Shown: positions 33,908-42,793 of the stretch, piece by piece
Position numbering within the stretch: position 1 is the first letter of the stretch
Layout of the letters: each line of letters opens with the position of its first letter
DNA from: Lysinibacillus halotolerans
GTDB lineage: Bacteria; Bacillota; Bacilli; Bacillales_A; Planococcaceae
DNA: 51,630 nucleotides
Reading direction: 5' to 3'
Assembly: GCF_003711845.1 (NCBI RefSeq)
Contig: NZ_RHLQ01000025.1
Location: 1-51,630, forward strand
Made by a program: the position numbers and the translations under genes
Notes under the pieces: generated by a model
Seen by the model: the letters and a program-made list of their open reading frames with translations, nothing else
Told to the model about the DNA's origin: nothing
The model's database searches: none

Positions 33908-34303
33908 TTAATCCGTTAATTGGTGGTAATGAATATTGTAAGTAACTTTCACAGAGCCAATAATCGTTTGAATCATCCCGCAATTCTTTATTACTAGTTC
34001 TTCTAACTTTTTTAGTTGCTCTTTTGAAAGTTCTTTATCAAATGTGACGTATGCAGTAATATCGATTGCTTCAACACGATTCGCTATTTCCGTATTTCTA
34101 ATACCCTCCACATGAAAATTTACAGAAGTGAAAGATATGCGTTTTTTATTTAATAACTTTATAAGTAATAAACCACTACACGTAACTATAGAAGTTAACA
34201 TTAATTCGTAGGGCTTATATCCTTTCAAGCTATCTGTAGAAGCATAAATGTTCCCAAATTCTAAATGTCCAACTAATCGTTCATTTTCAATACTAAATTT
34301 CAT
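33908..34303 (-). CDS. OsmC-family protein
   Basis: A 131-residue protein. YKPYELMLTSIVTCSGLLLIKLLNKKRI contains the N-terminal Cys typical of OsmC/YhfA members, and IKNCGMIQTIIGSVKV the second. OsmC proteins reduce organic peroxides or handle reactive thiol species with the paired Cys. First gene of the thiol-redox unit. Confidence 0.88.
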   Translation of the reverse strand: MKFSIENERLVGHLEFGNIYASTDSLKGYKPYELMLTSIVTCSGLLLIKLLNKKRISFTSVNFHVEGIRNTEIANRVEAIDITAYVTFDKELSKEQLKKLEELVIKNCGMIQTIIGSVKVTYNIHYHQLTD

Positions 34304-34426
34304 TTACACATCTCCCTTCACCTGTATTATGGATTGGAAATGTGAAAATTTCGTTAAAATTTAGTATGTTTGGATTTTTTTATTCATTTGTATATCTTAA
34401 TTTGAAATAACTAAGATCAAACAACT

Positions 34427-34481
34427 ACAAAAAGGATGAGTTTAGGATGATATATATCCTTATCGTCCTAGACTCATCCTT
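34427..34481 (-). terminator. Terminator of the CoA-disulfide reductase-rhodanese gene
   Basis: Sixteen-base arms (34432-34447 and 34466-34481, 15 matching) followed on the minus strand by TTTTTG. Confidence 0.85.
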
Positions 34482-34529
34482 ATATAGGTATTTATTTAAT
34501 ATCTCAAAAAATACTAATAGTTAGAAATG

Positions 34530-36191
34530 TTATTGGTTTATCTTTGCACCATATACAGATGAATATGTTTTCCATCCACCATCAACATTTTTCACTTTGT
34601 ATCCACTGTTTTTTAAGATTCTACTTGCTAAATAGCCTCTTAATCCTACTTGACAGCTTACATAAACAGGTTGATCTTTTGGAATTTGATTTAGGTGATT
34701 TCTTAGCTCATTAAGAGAAATATTAATAGAACCTTTTATATAGCCATTTTCTCTTTCTTTTGCTTCACGAACATCGATTAATAAACCACCGTCTGCAATG
34801 ATTTGATCTACTTCGTGCCATTGTATCTGCTCTAAGTCACCAAGTAGTACATTCGTTGCTACATATCCTGCCATATTCACTGGGTCTTTTGCAGAAGAAT
34901 ATGGTGGTGCGTAAGATAATTCTAGATTCGTTAAATCTTCTACAGTAAGTCCGCCCTTAATAGCCGTAGCAATAACATCTATTCGTTTATCAACACCATC
35001 TGCTCCAATTGCTTGTGCGCCAAAGATTTTTCCTGTTTCTTTATCAAAGATTAATTTTAAGGATATCTGCGCTGCACCTGGGTAATAACCAGCATGAGAA
35101 CTTGGGTGAATATGAACAACTTCATAAGATATTCCTAGTCTTTTTAAAGTTTTTTCATTATTGCCAGTAGCAGCAACTGTTAAATCAAACACCTTCGCAA
35201 TTGAAGTACCTAAAGTCCCTTGATACTTCTCATTTTTCCCCATGATGTTATTGGCAGCAATTCGACCTTGGCGATTGGCTGGTCCAGCAAGTGGAATCAT
35301 AGCTTTTTGGCCATTAATATAATCCACAACCTCAACTGCATCTCCTACAGCGTAAATATCCTGATTAGATGTTTGTAGGTATTCATTTACAACTATCCCT
35401 CCACGTTCACCTAATTCTAATCCAGCCCCTTTGGCTAATTCATTTTCCGGTCTTACACCAATTGAAAGTATAGTCATATCCGTTTCAATTTCTGTTCCAT
35501 CAGATAAAATAACTTTTTTACCATGCTCAGCAAAGGATTGCACGCCATTTTCTAGTATTAAGTTCACACCTTTTTCTTTTAGATGTTTGTGTAAAATACT
35601 TGCCATTTCGAAATCAATTGGCGCCATGATTTGATTTGCCATTTCGATAATTGTAACTTCAATTCCACAATCTACTAAGTTCTCCGCCATTTCAATTCCA
35701 ATAAACCCACCACCAATGACTACCGCTTTTTTAGGCTCTTTAGAATCAACATAGCTCTTAATTTTATCTGTGTCAGGAATGTTTCTAAGGGTAAATAATG
35801 TATCATTTTCATTTAAACCAGGAATTGGTGGTATAATTGGTTTAGCACCTGGAGATAGAAGTAATTTATCGTATGTTTCAGTATAAAGTTCATCTGTTTG
35901 TAGATTTTTTATCGTCACACTTTTATTCTCAGTATCAATACTAATTACTTCACTTTGGTTTCGTATATCTAGTTTAAATCGTTCAGACATTCCTTCGACT
36001 GTTTGAACTAATAATTTACTTCGATCCTTGATAGTTTCGCCGATATAATAAGGTAAACCACAATTTGCGAATGAAATATACTCACCGCGCTCTACAAGTA
36101 TGATTTCAGTATCTTCGCTAATTCTTCTTAAACGAGCTGCTGCTGTTGCTCCACCTGCAACTCCACCAACGATAATAATTTTCTTTTTCAT
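34530..36191 (-). CDS. cdr: CoA-disulfide / NADH persulfide reductase fused to a rhodanese domain
   Basis: A 553-residue protein. Residues 1-440 are a flavoprotein disulfide reductase with VGGVAGGATAAARLRR (FAD) and SFANCGLPYYIG (redox Cys near residue 43). Residues 460-550 are a rhodanese with loop CQVGLR. CoADR-rhodanese fusions reduce CoA-disulfide and CoA- or glutathione-persulfides with NAD(P)H, releasing sulfide. Single gene below repressor 2, with an operator (36249-36266) in its leader. Confidence 0.93.
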   Translation of the reverse strand: MKKKIIIVGGVAGGATAAARLRRISEDTEIILVERGEYISFANCGLPYYIGETIKDRSKLLVQTVEGMSERFKLDIRNQSEVISIDTENKSVTIKNLQTDELYTETYDKLLLSPGAKPIIPPIPGLNENDTLFTLRNIPDTDKIKSYVDSKEPKKAVVIGGGFIGIEMAENLVDCGIEVTIIEMANQIMAPIDFEMASILHKHLKEKGVNLILENGVQSFAEHGKKVILSDGTEIETDMTILSIGVRPENELAKGAGLELGERGGIVVNEYLQTSNQDIYAVGDAVEVVDYINGQKAMIPLAGPANRQGRIAANNIMGKNEKYQGTLGTSIAKVFDLTVAATGNNEKTLKRLGISYEVVHIHPSSHAGYYPGAAQISLKLIFDKETGKIFGAQAIGADGVDKRIDVIATAIKGGLTVEDLTNLELSYAPPYSSAKDPVNMAGYVATNVLLGDLEQIQWHEVDQIIADGGLLIDVREAKERENGYIKGSINISLNELRNHLNQIPKDQPVYVSCQVGLRGYLASRILKNSGYKVKNVDGGWKTYSSVYGAKINQ

Positions 36192-36248
36192 AATAGTTCC
36201 TCCAATAATAGTGTTGATTAATGTTTTTTAAGAATATAAGCAGCCTCG

Positions 36249-36266
36249 GATACCTATAGGGGTATT
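36249..36266 (-). promoter_or_regulatory. CstR-type operator e (GATACC-TATAG-GGGTATT)
   Basis: Upstream of the CoA-disulfide reductase gene, in the 103-base gap after repressor 2. Confidence 0.7.
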
Positions 36267-36294
36267 ATTTATTTGAAATAAAAAGTCGAACTAC

Positions 36295-36558
36295 TTATCG
36301 ACTTTTAACAAAAAGATTAACAGCTTCTTGAATTGACTCATTCATAGCTTGCTCGTCACCCTGTGCTGCTTGGATACACTCCGCTAAGTTCTGACTTACG
36401 ATTAAACCGATAGCACGATCCACACCTGAACGAGCTGCAGATAGTTGAGTGATTACTGCTTTACAATCTTTTCCTTCATCCATCATTTTCAAAATACCAC
36501 GAAGCTGACCTTCTGCTCGTTTAATTCGATTTTTGATTTTATCATCATATGAATTCAA
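36295..36558 (-). CDS. CstR-type persulfide-sensing repressor 2 (CsoR/FrmR family)
   Basis: An 87-residue paralogue of the 29028 gene; the first 57 residues are nearly identical (MNSYDDKIKNRIKRAEGQLR). Both Cys are kept (GKDCKAVI; NLAEC), and His is Asn as in repressor 1. TTG 36558 has GGGGAGG eight bases upstream. It controls the reductase downstream and may bind the same sites as repressor 1. Confidence 0.9.
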   Translation of the reverse strand: MNSYDDKIKNRIKRAEGQLRGILKMMDEGKDCKAVITQLSAARSGVDRAIGLIVSQNLAECIQAAQGDEQAMNESIQEAVNLFVKSR

Positions 36559-36598
36559 CTATCTAGCCTCCCCTTAATGAATCATTCATTATTATACC

Positions 36599-36627
36599 AT
36601 ATTATACCCCGTAAGGTATAATGTCAA
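36599..36627 (-). promoter_or_regulatory. Promoter of repressor 2 with operator f in the spacer
   Basis: Minus-strand TTGACA (36622-36627), 17 bases, TAATAT (36599-36604). TATACC-CCGTA-AGGTATA (36603-36620) fills the spacer, the same geometry as at 29333-29361. Confidence 0.85.
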
Positions 36628-36824
36628 CTCCTATAAGTAGTCTAGTATTTCTCTTTACTCGCTAGTTTCAAAGAGGTTTCTTCCCATATACTAGTTATCC
36701 ATTTGAAAACAGGTATTCCAATACTTTATCTTTAAACTACCTTTCAATAAAAGTTACTTTTTCCATTATTTGTTCAGCTTAATCCATAACTTCTAATGTT
36801 TAGGAAAAGAACCTTTACTCCTTT

Positions 36825-37070
36825 CTAATTAGACTTAGCATTTAGAACTTCTAAGATGCGAACCGGGTCAAATCCGAAGATCCATTCACCATTAATATTT
36901 GTTTGAGGAACAGATAATCTTCTCGTCTTCCCAATAAGTTTTATCATTTCTATTGGGTTGATATCTACATTAATTTCTTTATATATTATATTCATGTCTT
37001 TCAAAAAGTCTTTAACCATACCACATACAGGACACAACGTGGTGGTGTAGAGTGTTACATCTATTTTCAT
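36825..37070 (-). CDS. Glutaredoxin-family protein
   Basis: An 81-residue protein with the active site CPVC at about 13-16 and VPQTNINGEWIFGFDP, the cis-Pro and GSH-side region of NrdH/glutaredoxin folds. Small redox protein next to the sulfur island; its partner is not evident. GAGG precedes the ATG. Confidence 0.85.
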   Translation of the reverse strand: MKIDVTLYTTTLCPVCGMVKDFLKDMNIIYKEINVDINPIEMIKLIGKTRRLSVPQTNINGEWIFGFDPVRILEVLNAKSN

Positions 37071-37198
37071 TTTTATAGCCTCTATTTCTAATATTTATTC
37101 TAAAATATTTAATGGTCCACTAATAGATAAGGTGATAATCAGCCTTCACGATTTTGATAAATTTTCTTCTTTATAATACACTTTAATAAAAATTAAAA

Positions 37199-37234
37199 GA
37201 AAAGGCTATTCCCCGAGCATGCGAGAATAGCCTT
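37199..37234 (-). terminator. Terminator of the thioredoxin-like gene
   Basis: Ten-base arms AAGGCTATTC and GAATAGCCTT with an intervening loop, followed on the minus strand by T-rich sequence; overlaps the stop codon at 37233. Confidence 0.85.
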
Positions 37235-37568
37235 AATTCATATAACCGTCATAAATCTTCTGTAATTTCTCTTCAAATAGGCTCATATGGACAACACGCG
37301 CTTCCCGCAAAAATTCTTTCCCTTCTATAAATAGAAGCATCGCTGGGACCGAAAAAACAGTAAACCGTTCTGCGACTTCCTCCACTTCTGTAGAATTGAT
37401 GTGTGCGAGTTGGATATTCGGGAACTTTTCCATAAGTTTTCCGATCTGTGGTAAAAGAGCATGACAAACACTGCATCCTGTACGCGAAATATAAATAAAG
37501 GATAATGGATTGCTGGAAATAAAGCTGTTTACAGCTTCAATGGTGTGTAACTCTTTGAATGTTCTCAT
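37233..37568 (-). CDS. Thioredoxin-family protein (YtpP-like)
   Basis: A 111-residue thioredoxin fold. ISRTGCSVCHALLPQIGKL has a CSVC active site instead of CGPC; VPAMLLFIEGKE supplies the cis-Pro. YtpP-like proteins may react with low-molecular-weight thiols. GGTGG precedes the ATG. Confidence 0.85.
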   Translation of the reverse strand: MRTFKELHTIEAVNSFISSNPLSFIYISRTGCSVCHALLPQIGKLMEKFPNIQLAHINSTEVEEVAERFTVFSVPAMLLFIEGKEFLREARVVHMSLFEEKLQKIYDGYMN

Positions 37569-37752
37569 TCTGCACCACCTTTCAGTACATTATAGCTTAG
37601 CCACTAGTTAGATAAAAGTAAAGACATCCCAGTTAGTTTATGTTTATATTCATGTTTTCACACACTCACTTAATAGCAACTTCAAACTCACATTTTCCAA
37701 ACACTCATAAAAACTCTATACTATTCTTATACCAAGTAAAGGAGGTAATTAT

Positions 37753-38874
37753 TTGGCAAGCTTCACAAAGCGCGGTAACACGTGGCAATATGCCATTAGC
37801 CGCACAATAGACGGCAAGCAAAAACCAATTCGTAAAGGGGGATTTCGAACAAAAAAAGAAGCACAAGAAGCAGCTTTACAGATGGAATTTGATTTAAAAA
37901 ACGGAGTACTCGATCCACAAAAGGACTATCCGATTGAAAAATATTTTTTGGAATGGTTCAAGACTTATAAGCGAGATATTTCCGATATAACCCTTAACTC
38001 TTATAAAGCAACTCACACCAAACTTCTTAACTATTTTGGAGATAAAGCTATTCAGAGTATTACTAAACGTGAATACCAACAGTTTCTTAATGACATGGGA
38101 GAGCAATTTGCTAAAACAACGAATCGTAAAATGAATGGCTTTATACGCACTTGTATAAGGGAAGCAATAGATGAAGGATTAATAAAAACCGACTTTACAC
38201 GAAATGTTACCATCACCGGAGCAGCTAGTAAAAAATCATCTGAAAAGTTCTTGGATTATGATGCTAGTCAACTACTATTAAAGTATTTACATGCAAATAT
38301 TGACAATGGTCTTGAATATACGATGTTAATTGTTGCTTTAACTAGCGGTTTACGATACGGGGAATTAGTTGGTCTATCAATTGAAGATATTAATTTTAAA
38401 GAAAGCACTGTTAAAATTCATCGACAATGGCGCTATAAAGAGTATGGAGGATTTGGTCCGTTGAAAAATGAATCATCTGAACGAACAATTGGCTTAGATA
38501 AGACGACAATGAATGTTTTAAAGAAACAGGTACTAAAAGTTTCAAATCATCCTCAGAATGAAAATCGCCTAGTGTTCTATACATCTGATTCACCAATTCA
38601 AGTTATTACTAATGATCGGTTAAATGATGTGTTACGAGCTTCAATAAAAAAACTAAAAATCAAACCTATTATTACAGTTCATGGTTTACGCCATACTCAT
38701 GCTAGTGTTCTTCTTTATCAAGATATTTCAGTTCTGTATGTAAGCGAAAGACTTGGTCATGCTTCAATTGATATTACGACTTCTACTTACGCACATCTCT
38801 TAAAAGAACTTCGTGAGCGTGATTCATCAAAAACTGCTTCAATTTTTGAGGACTTACTAACTTATAGTGGCTAA
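37753..38874 (+). CDS. Tyrosine-type site-specific integrase 2
   Basis: A 373-residue integrase starting at TTG 37753 behind AAGGAGG. Arm-binding domain (FTKRGNTWQYAISRTIDGKQKPI...GGFRTKKEAQ), core-binding domain, and catalytic domain with TSGLRYGELVGL (Arg), HGLRHTHASVLL (His-x-x-Arg), LGHASIDITTSTYAHL (His and Tyr). It ends 160 bases from the 3' end of tRNA-Arg, the usual place for an integrase whose attachment site is the tRNA gene. The sulfur island lies on the far side. Confidence 0.95.
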   Translation: MASFTKRGNTWQYAISRTIDGKQKPIRKGGFRTKKEAQEAALQMEFDLKNGVLDPQKDYPIEKYFLEWFKTYKRDISDITLNSYKATHTKLLNYFGDKAIQSITKREYQQFLNDMGEQFAKTTNRKMNGFIRTCIREAIDEGLIKTDFTRNVTITGAASKKSSEKFLDYDASQLLLKYLHANIDNGLEYTMLIVALTSGLRYGELVGLSIEDINFKESTVKIHRQWRYKEYGGFGPLKNESSERTIGLDKTTMNVLKKQVLKVSNHPQNENRLVFYTSDSPIQVITNDRLNDVLRASIKKLKIKPIITVHGLRHTHASVLLYQDISVLYVSERLGHASIDITTSTYAHLLKELRERDSSKTASIFEDLLTYSG

Positions 38875-38953
38875 ATCCTTGTGTAAAATTTGTGTATAAA
38901 GTGTATAAAAAGCACCTTTTTCTTTCGGTTTCTTTCTTTTTCTTGTAAAATAT

Positions 38954-38992
38954 AAAAACGCCCCAAACCCCTATATAATAAGGATTTGAAGC
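38954..38992 (-). terminator. Terminator of the tRNA-Arg gene
   Basis: A GU-rich stem between 38959 and 38982-38992 followed on the minus strand by TTTTTATA, 40-80 bases after the tRNA 3' end. Confidence 0.65.
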
Positions 38993-39033
38993 ATTTTTAC
39001 TTGGTTCAAACTTCTTCTATCTGAACCCTTCGA

Positions 39034-39107
39034 CGTCCCAGGAGGGATTCGAACCCCCGACCGTACGCTTAGAAGGCGTATGCTCTATCCAGCTGAGCTA
39101 CTGAGAC
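39034..39107 (-). tRNA. tRNA-Arg (anticodon TCT)
   Basis: A 74-base minus-strand cloverleaf. Acceptor stem GTCTCAG pairs with CTGGGAC, the D-arm includes GTAGCTCAGC, the anticodon loop is CTTCTAA, and the T-arm contains GGTTCGAATCC. CCA is not encoded. The 3' end faces the integrase gene at 37753-38874. Confidence 0.95.
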
Positions 39108-39226
39108 ATTGGTCAAACATGGAAATAATCATGAAAGACAATTATTATTATATGCACTTATTGGTAAACTGTCAATACTATTTGAAAAATAATTTATAAA
39201 TGAATCAAAAAATTCAAATCGAATCG

Positions 39227-39733
39227 TTACTCTGATAAGGCATAGTTTTTTGTAAAGATTTCTTTCCCGTTATCTGTATAGCCTGTTACTTTCCACGTGT
39301 TATCTTCGAATTCTACAACGGCATAACTTTTTTCCGCAATTGCCCGTGGTTTTAATAGGCTTCCAGGATTCACAAATAATATATTATCCACTAACTCCGT
39401 ACCTAATACATGGGAATGGCCAAAAAAGGCGACATCTGCCTCCACTTCCTTCGTACGGTATAGTAAATTCATAATGGTGGACTTCACATTTAACAAATGC
39501 CCATGGGCGACGAAAATTTTCACACCGTCTACTTCAAACAATTCTTCATTTGGGAATCGGTCGTCCCGGTCACAATTACCGCGCACTTTTTTTACACCAT
39601 CTAAATAAGGATGATCATAGGAAAGTTCACTATCTCCACAATGTACGATCGCATCGACTTGTGGATTGGCTTCCCTTACCCTTTTAATCACTTCCGCATC
39701 TCCGTGGGTATCACTCATTACTAATAACCGCAT
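39227..39733 (-). CDS. ysnB: Metallophosphoesterase (YsnB/YfcE-like)
   Basis: About 168 residues. SDTHGD, CGDSE, GNCDRD and HGHLL / FGHSH are the complete set of calcineurin-like metal ligands. Start at ATG 39733 with AGGAGG seven bases upstream (an overlapping ATG is at 39736). YfcE-type enzymes hydrolyse small phosphodiesters. Conserved neighbour of rdgB in Bacillales. Confidence 0.92.
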   Translation of the reverse strand: MRLLVMSDTHGDAEVIKRVREANPQVDAIVHCGDSELSYDHPYLDGVKKVRGNCDRDDRFPNEELFEVDGVKIFVAHGHLLNVKSTIMNLLYRTKEVEADVAFFGHSHVLGTELVDNILFVNPGSLLKPRAIAEKSYAVVEFEDNTWKVTGYTDNGKEIFTKNYALSE

Positions 39734-39814
39734 CATTCCACCTCCTAAAAGACCATCCCAACCATCACTATATGCATGAAGTTATTTTCATATACTTAAT
39801 TTAAATGGGATATT

Positions 39815-39835
39815 CCCCGAAACACTATTTCGGGG
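39815..39835. terminator. Hairpin between rdgB and ysnB
   Basis: Perfect arms CCCCGAAA (39815-39822) and TTTCGGGG (39828-39835). Only weak T-richness follows, so it may be a pause or mRNA-processing structure. Confidence 0.45.
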
Positions 39836-39856
39836 ACCCTTATTATTTTAATTAAC

Positions 39857-40450
39857 CTACTTTACCAAGTTTGGTAATTCTGCTGCCAGCTTACGAATAG
39901 CATTTCCACGATGGGAAATCGCTCCTTTTTCTTCTGGTGTTAATTCTGCCATGGCACGGTCTAGTTCTGGTACAAAGAAAATTGGATCATAACCGAAGCC
40001 ATTTGTTCCCCGTCTTTCATGTAAAATTACACCCTCACATGTACCGAATACTGTATATGTATCCATATTTGGTCCAGCGATGGCTAATGAACAGCAGAAA
40101 CGGGCAGTGCGTTTTTCGTCCGGTACGCCTTTTAGTTTTTCCAGTACTTTCACAATGTTTGCTTCATCATCATGGTCGCCAGCATAGCGGGCAGAATATA
40201 CGCCAGGTTCGCCTCCTAGGGCATCTACAGCTAGTCCACTATCATCGGCTATGACTAGTTTTCCAAGCTGTCTAGCAAGCGTCTCAGCCTTTAAAATGGC
40301 ATTTTCTTCGAAGGTTGTTCCTGTTTCTTCAATTTCTAAATCAGGCGCTACTTCAAACATCGTTACAACTTCGTAACCAAGGGGTGTAAACAATGCTTCG
40401 AAGTCCTTCGCTTTCCCTTTATTTTTTGTTGCAATCACAACTTGTTTCAT
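39857..40450 (-). CDS. rdgB: XTP/dITP diphosphatase (RdgB/HAM1 family)
   Basis: A 197-residue nucleotide-sanitising enzyme that removes ITP, dITP and [14 protein letters not shown] at the N-terminus, FEENAILKA and [10 protein letters not shown] are the substrate and metal motifs; GFGYDPIF follows. ATG 40450 overlaps the rph stop by one base (TAATG), so translation is coupled. Confidence 0.96.
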   Translation of the reverse strand: MKQVVIATKNKGKAKDFEALFTPLGYEVVTMFEVAPDLEIEETGTTFEENAILKAETLARQLGKLVIADDSGLAVDALGGEPGVYSARYAGDHDDEANIVKVLEKLKGVPDEKRTARFCCSLAIAGPNMDTYTVFGTCEGVILHERRGTNGFGYDPIFFVPELDRAMAELTPEEKGAISHRGNAIRKLAAELPNLVK

Positions 40451-41208
40451 TATGCTTCCTCCTTCGTTGAACCAACTAAGTTTGCTGCTTCTCCAAGGGC
40501 ATTTTTTTGTAAGGCAATTAATTCGGCAATTCCTTTTTCACCTAAATCTAATAATTGATTTAACTCATCACGGGAGAAGGTTGCTTCTTCTCCTGTTCCT
40601 TGGATTTCCACAAAACGACCAGAACCAGTCATTACTAAGTTCATATCGACTTCCGCAGAAGAATCTTCCACATAGTTTAAATCTAATACAGCACCAAGTT
40701 CCCTAACAAATCCAACACTCGTTGCAGCTAAGTAATCAACGATTGGGAATTTAGGGAAAGGTTTTTCCTCGTGAATTTTTGCTAATGCTTGTGTTAACGC
40801 AACAAAAGCGCCTGTAATGGATGCGGTACGTGTCCCACCATCTGCTTGAATGACATCACAATCAATCCAAACCGTTTTTTCACCTAATGCTTCTAAATCA
40901 ACAATGGCCCGTAATGCTCGTCCAATTAAACGTTGTATTTCCATCGTCCGGCCATTTACTTTCCCACGAGAAGAATCGCGTTGAGTTCGTTCTGCTGTGG
41001 CTCTTGGCAGCATTGAATATTCCGCTGTTATCCATCCTTTTCCTTGGCCACGTAAAAATCCTGGAACTCTATCATCAATTGTTGCTGTACAAATGACCTT
41101 TGTATTGCCTACCTGAATAAGGACAGATCCTTCAGGGTGCATTAAATAATTCGTTTCAATTGTAACAGGTCTTAGTTGTTCTACAGCTCTACCATCATGT
41201 CTTGTCAT
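40450..41208 (-). CDS. rph: Ribonuclease PH
   Basis: A 252-residue phosphorolytic 3' exoribonuclease that trims tRNA 3' ends. [46 protein letters not shown] and [17 protein letters not shown] are diagnostic. In Bacillus subtilis gerM lies between racE and rph; here it is missing. Confidence 0.96.
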   Translation of the reverse strand: MTRHDGRAVEQLRPVTIETNYLMHPEGSVLIQVGNTKVICTATIDDRVPGFLRGQGKGWITAEYSMLPRATAERTQRDSSRGKVNGRTMEIQRLIGRALRAIVDLEALGEKTVWIDCDVIQADGGTRTASITGAFVALTQALAKIHEEKPFPKFPIVDYLAATSVGFVRELGAVLDLNYVEDSSAEVDMNLVMTGSGRFVEIQGTGEEATFSRDELNQLLDLGEKGIAELIALQKNALGEAANLVGSTKEEA

Positions 41209-41308
41209 GTTAATCCTCCTCGTTGCTTCGCGAAACCCATCTTATCATAATTTATTTTAATTTTCGAGTGGATGCGAATACTAGTGACCTTTGTATTGTT
41301 TTTCAAAA

Positions 41309-41342
41309 TAAAAAGCTCGAAAGTAAAAATACTTACGAGCTT
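41309..41342 (-). terminator. Terminator of racE
   Basis: Twelve-base arms near AAGCTCGaaAGT and ACTTaCGAGCTT, followed on the minus strand by TTTTTA. Confidence 0.85.
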
Positions 41343-41396
41343 CTTAACTATTGGCATGCTAATGGTGCAAAAAAAGATATTACCAATGAAGTAAGT

Positions 41397-42191
41397 TTAA
41401 AGTTTTATACGGCGTATATCTAAATGATTTGACTCTAACCAATTTGTAGCAATCGTTCGAAAAATTGGGACAGAGCCGGTTGTGAAAAACTTATGATAAG
41501 GTTCTTCTACCGAAGTATTCAATTGATTATAATACTCTAGTAAATCCTTTACTTCCTTTGCCGTTTCTTCCGCAGAGGAAAGGACAAATACATCCGGCCC
41601 CACTACTTTTTCGATATGATGCTGGATAATTGGATAGTGGGTACATCCTAATATAACGGTATCAAACTGTTTATTGGCTAGCGGCTTTAAACCTTTTGCA
41701 ACTAAGTCGAATGCAAACTGTCCTTCATATTCGCCACTTTCTACAAGGGGAACGAACGTCGGACACGCAAGAGGAATTATTTTCGCCTTCGTACTTAAAG
41801 AAAGTAAGGCATTTTCATATGCCCCACTTTTAATAGTACCTTCTGTTGCAAGTACGACGATTTCATTTCGTTTCGTTTTTTTCTCTGCCGCCCTCGCCCC
41901 TGCATTAATCACACCGACTACCGGAATCGACATTTTCTTCTGCAAGCTCTCCAACGCGACAGCTGTTGCTGTATTACATGCGATGACGAGCATTTTAATA
42001 TGCATCTTTTCTAATGCTTTAGCCATTTGCCATGTAAAATGTAACACTTCTTTTCTATTCCTTGGTCCATAGGGACATCTTGCAGTATCACCAATATAAT
42101 AGATTGTTTCATTTGGTAAAACCTTCATAATTTGCTTTGCAACTGTTAAGCCGCCAACACCTGAATCAATAACGCCTATCGGGGCATTCAC
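41397..42191 (-). CDS. racE: Glutamate racemase
   Basis: About 264 residues. It makes D-glutamate for peptidoglycan. IGVIDSGVGGLTV, VIACNTATA (catalytic Cys 1) and LGCTHYPII (Cys 2) are complete. The GTG at 42191 is preferred: GAGGCGG lies five bases upstream, whereas the ORF upstream to 42278 is inside the MarR gene. Close to the usual length. Confidence 0.95.
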   Translation of the reverse strand: MNAPIGVIDSGVGGLTVAKQIMKVLPNETIYYIGDTARCPYGPRNRKEVLHFTWQMAKALEKMHIKMLVIACNTATAVALESLQKKMSIPVVGVINAGARAAEKKTKRNEIVVLATEGTIKSGAYENALLSLSTKAKIIPLACPTFVPLVESGEYEGQFAFDLVAKGLKPLANKQFDTVILGCTHYPIIQHHIEKVVGPDVFVLSSAEETAKEVKDLLEYYNQLNTSVEEPYHKFFTTGSVPIFRTIATNWLESNHLDIRRIKL

Positions 42192-42201
42192 AAAAACCGC
42201 C

Positions 42202-42651
42202 TCAATCCTGTTCCATTTGTAAATGTAATTTGTGTAGTAATTTCGATAACATGTCAACTTCTTCTTTATCAAAATCAACTAATAACTCTTGTAAGTAATT
42301 TTGTCTTTTTTCAATCACTTCTTCGATGATTCTTTCGCCTTCTTGAAGTAAATGAATGTGTACAACTCGGCGGTCTTGATCGTCACGAATACGCACTACT
42401 AATTCATTTTTTTCCATACGATCGACTAAATCCGTCGTCGTACTAAAAGCTAAATACATTTTATTCGATAATTCTCCAATTGTCATATCGCCCGATTCAT
42501 GTAACCATTGAAGCGCTATAAATTGCGGAGGTGTAATTGTGTAATTACTGAGTATTTCCCTACCCTTTTGTTTTATCAAATTCGAAGTAAAGCGAAGTTT
42601 CTTTTCTAAAAATGCTATCCTATCTTTGCTATGCCTTTCGTCATTCCTCAT
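42202..42651 (-). CDS. ysmB: MarR-family regulator (YsmB-like)
   Basis: A 149-residue MarR-type protein. Winged helix-turn-helix with ITPPQFIALQWL, TIGELSNKMYLAFSTTTDLVDRMEKN and the wing VVRIRDDQDRRVVHI. In the Bacillus order it lies between gerE and racE, as here. Its ligand is unknown. Confidence 0.88.
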   Translation of the reverse strand: MRNDERHSKDRIAFLEKKLRFTSNLIKQKGREILSNYTITPPQFIALQWLHESGDMTIGELSNKMYLAFSTTTDLVDRMEKNELVVRIRDDQDRRVVHIHLLQEGERIIEEVIEKRQNYLQELLVDFDKEEVDMLSKLLHKLHLQMEQD

Positions 42652-42793
42652 CTAGTGCAGTCACTCCTCAAGAATCAAATCAGTCTCAGCGACTTTTGAA
42701 CCTGTGTGAACACTTAGGAACAAAAACTGTTTGCTGAATAAAATTGCTTTAACTCTATTTTGAAGTGTTTTGGACGAAATAGCAAGCATCCAA

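Noticed and set aside
39034-39107. Copy of the tRNA-Arg 3' end as a left attachment site elsewhere in the window
   Set aside because: I looked for TCCCAGGAGGGATTCG near both integrases, the truncated MFS gene and the sulfur-island edges and saw no convincing match.
41674-42072. Plus-strand ORF of 132 codons
   Set aside because: Antisense to racE, which has full catalytic motifs.
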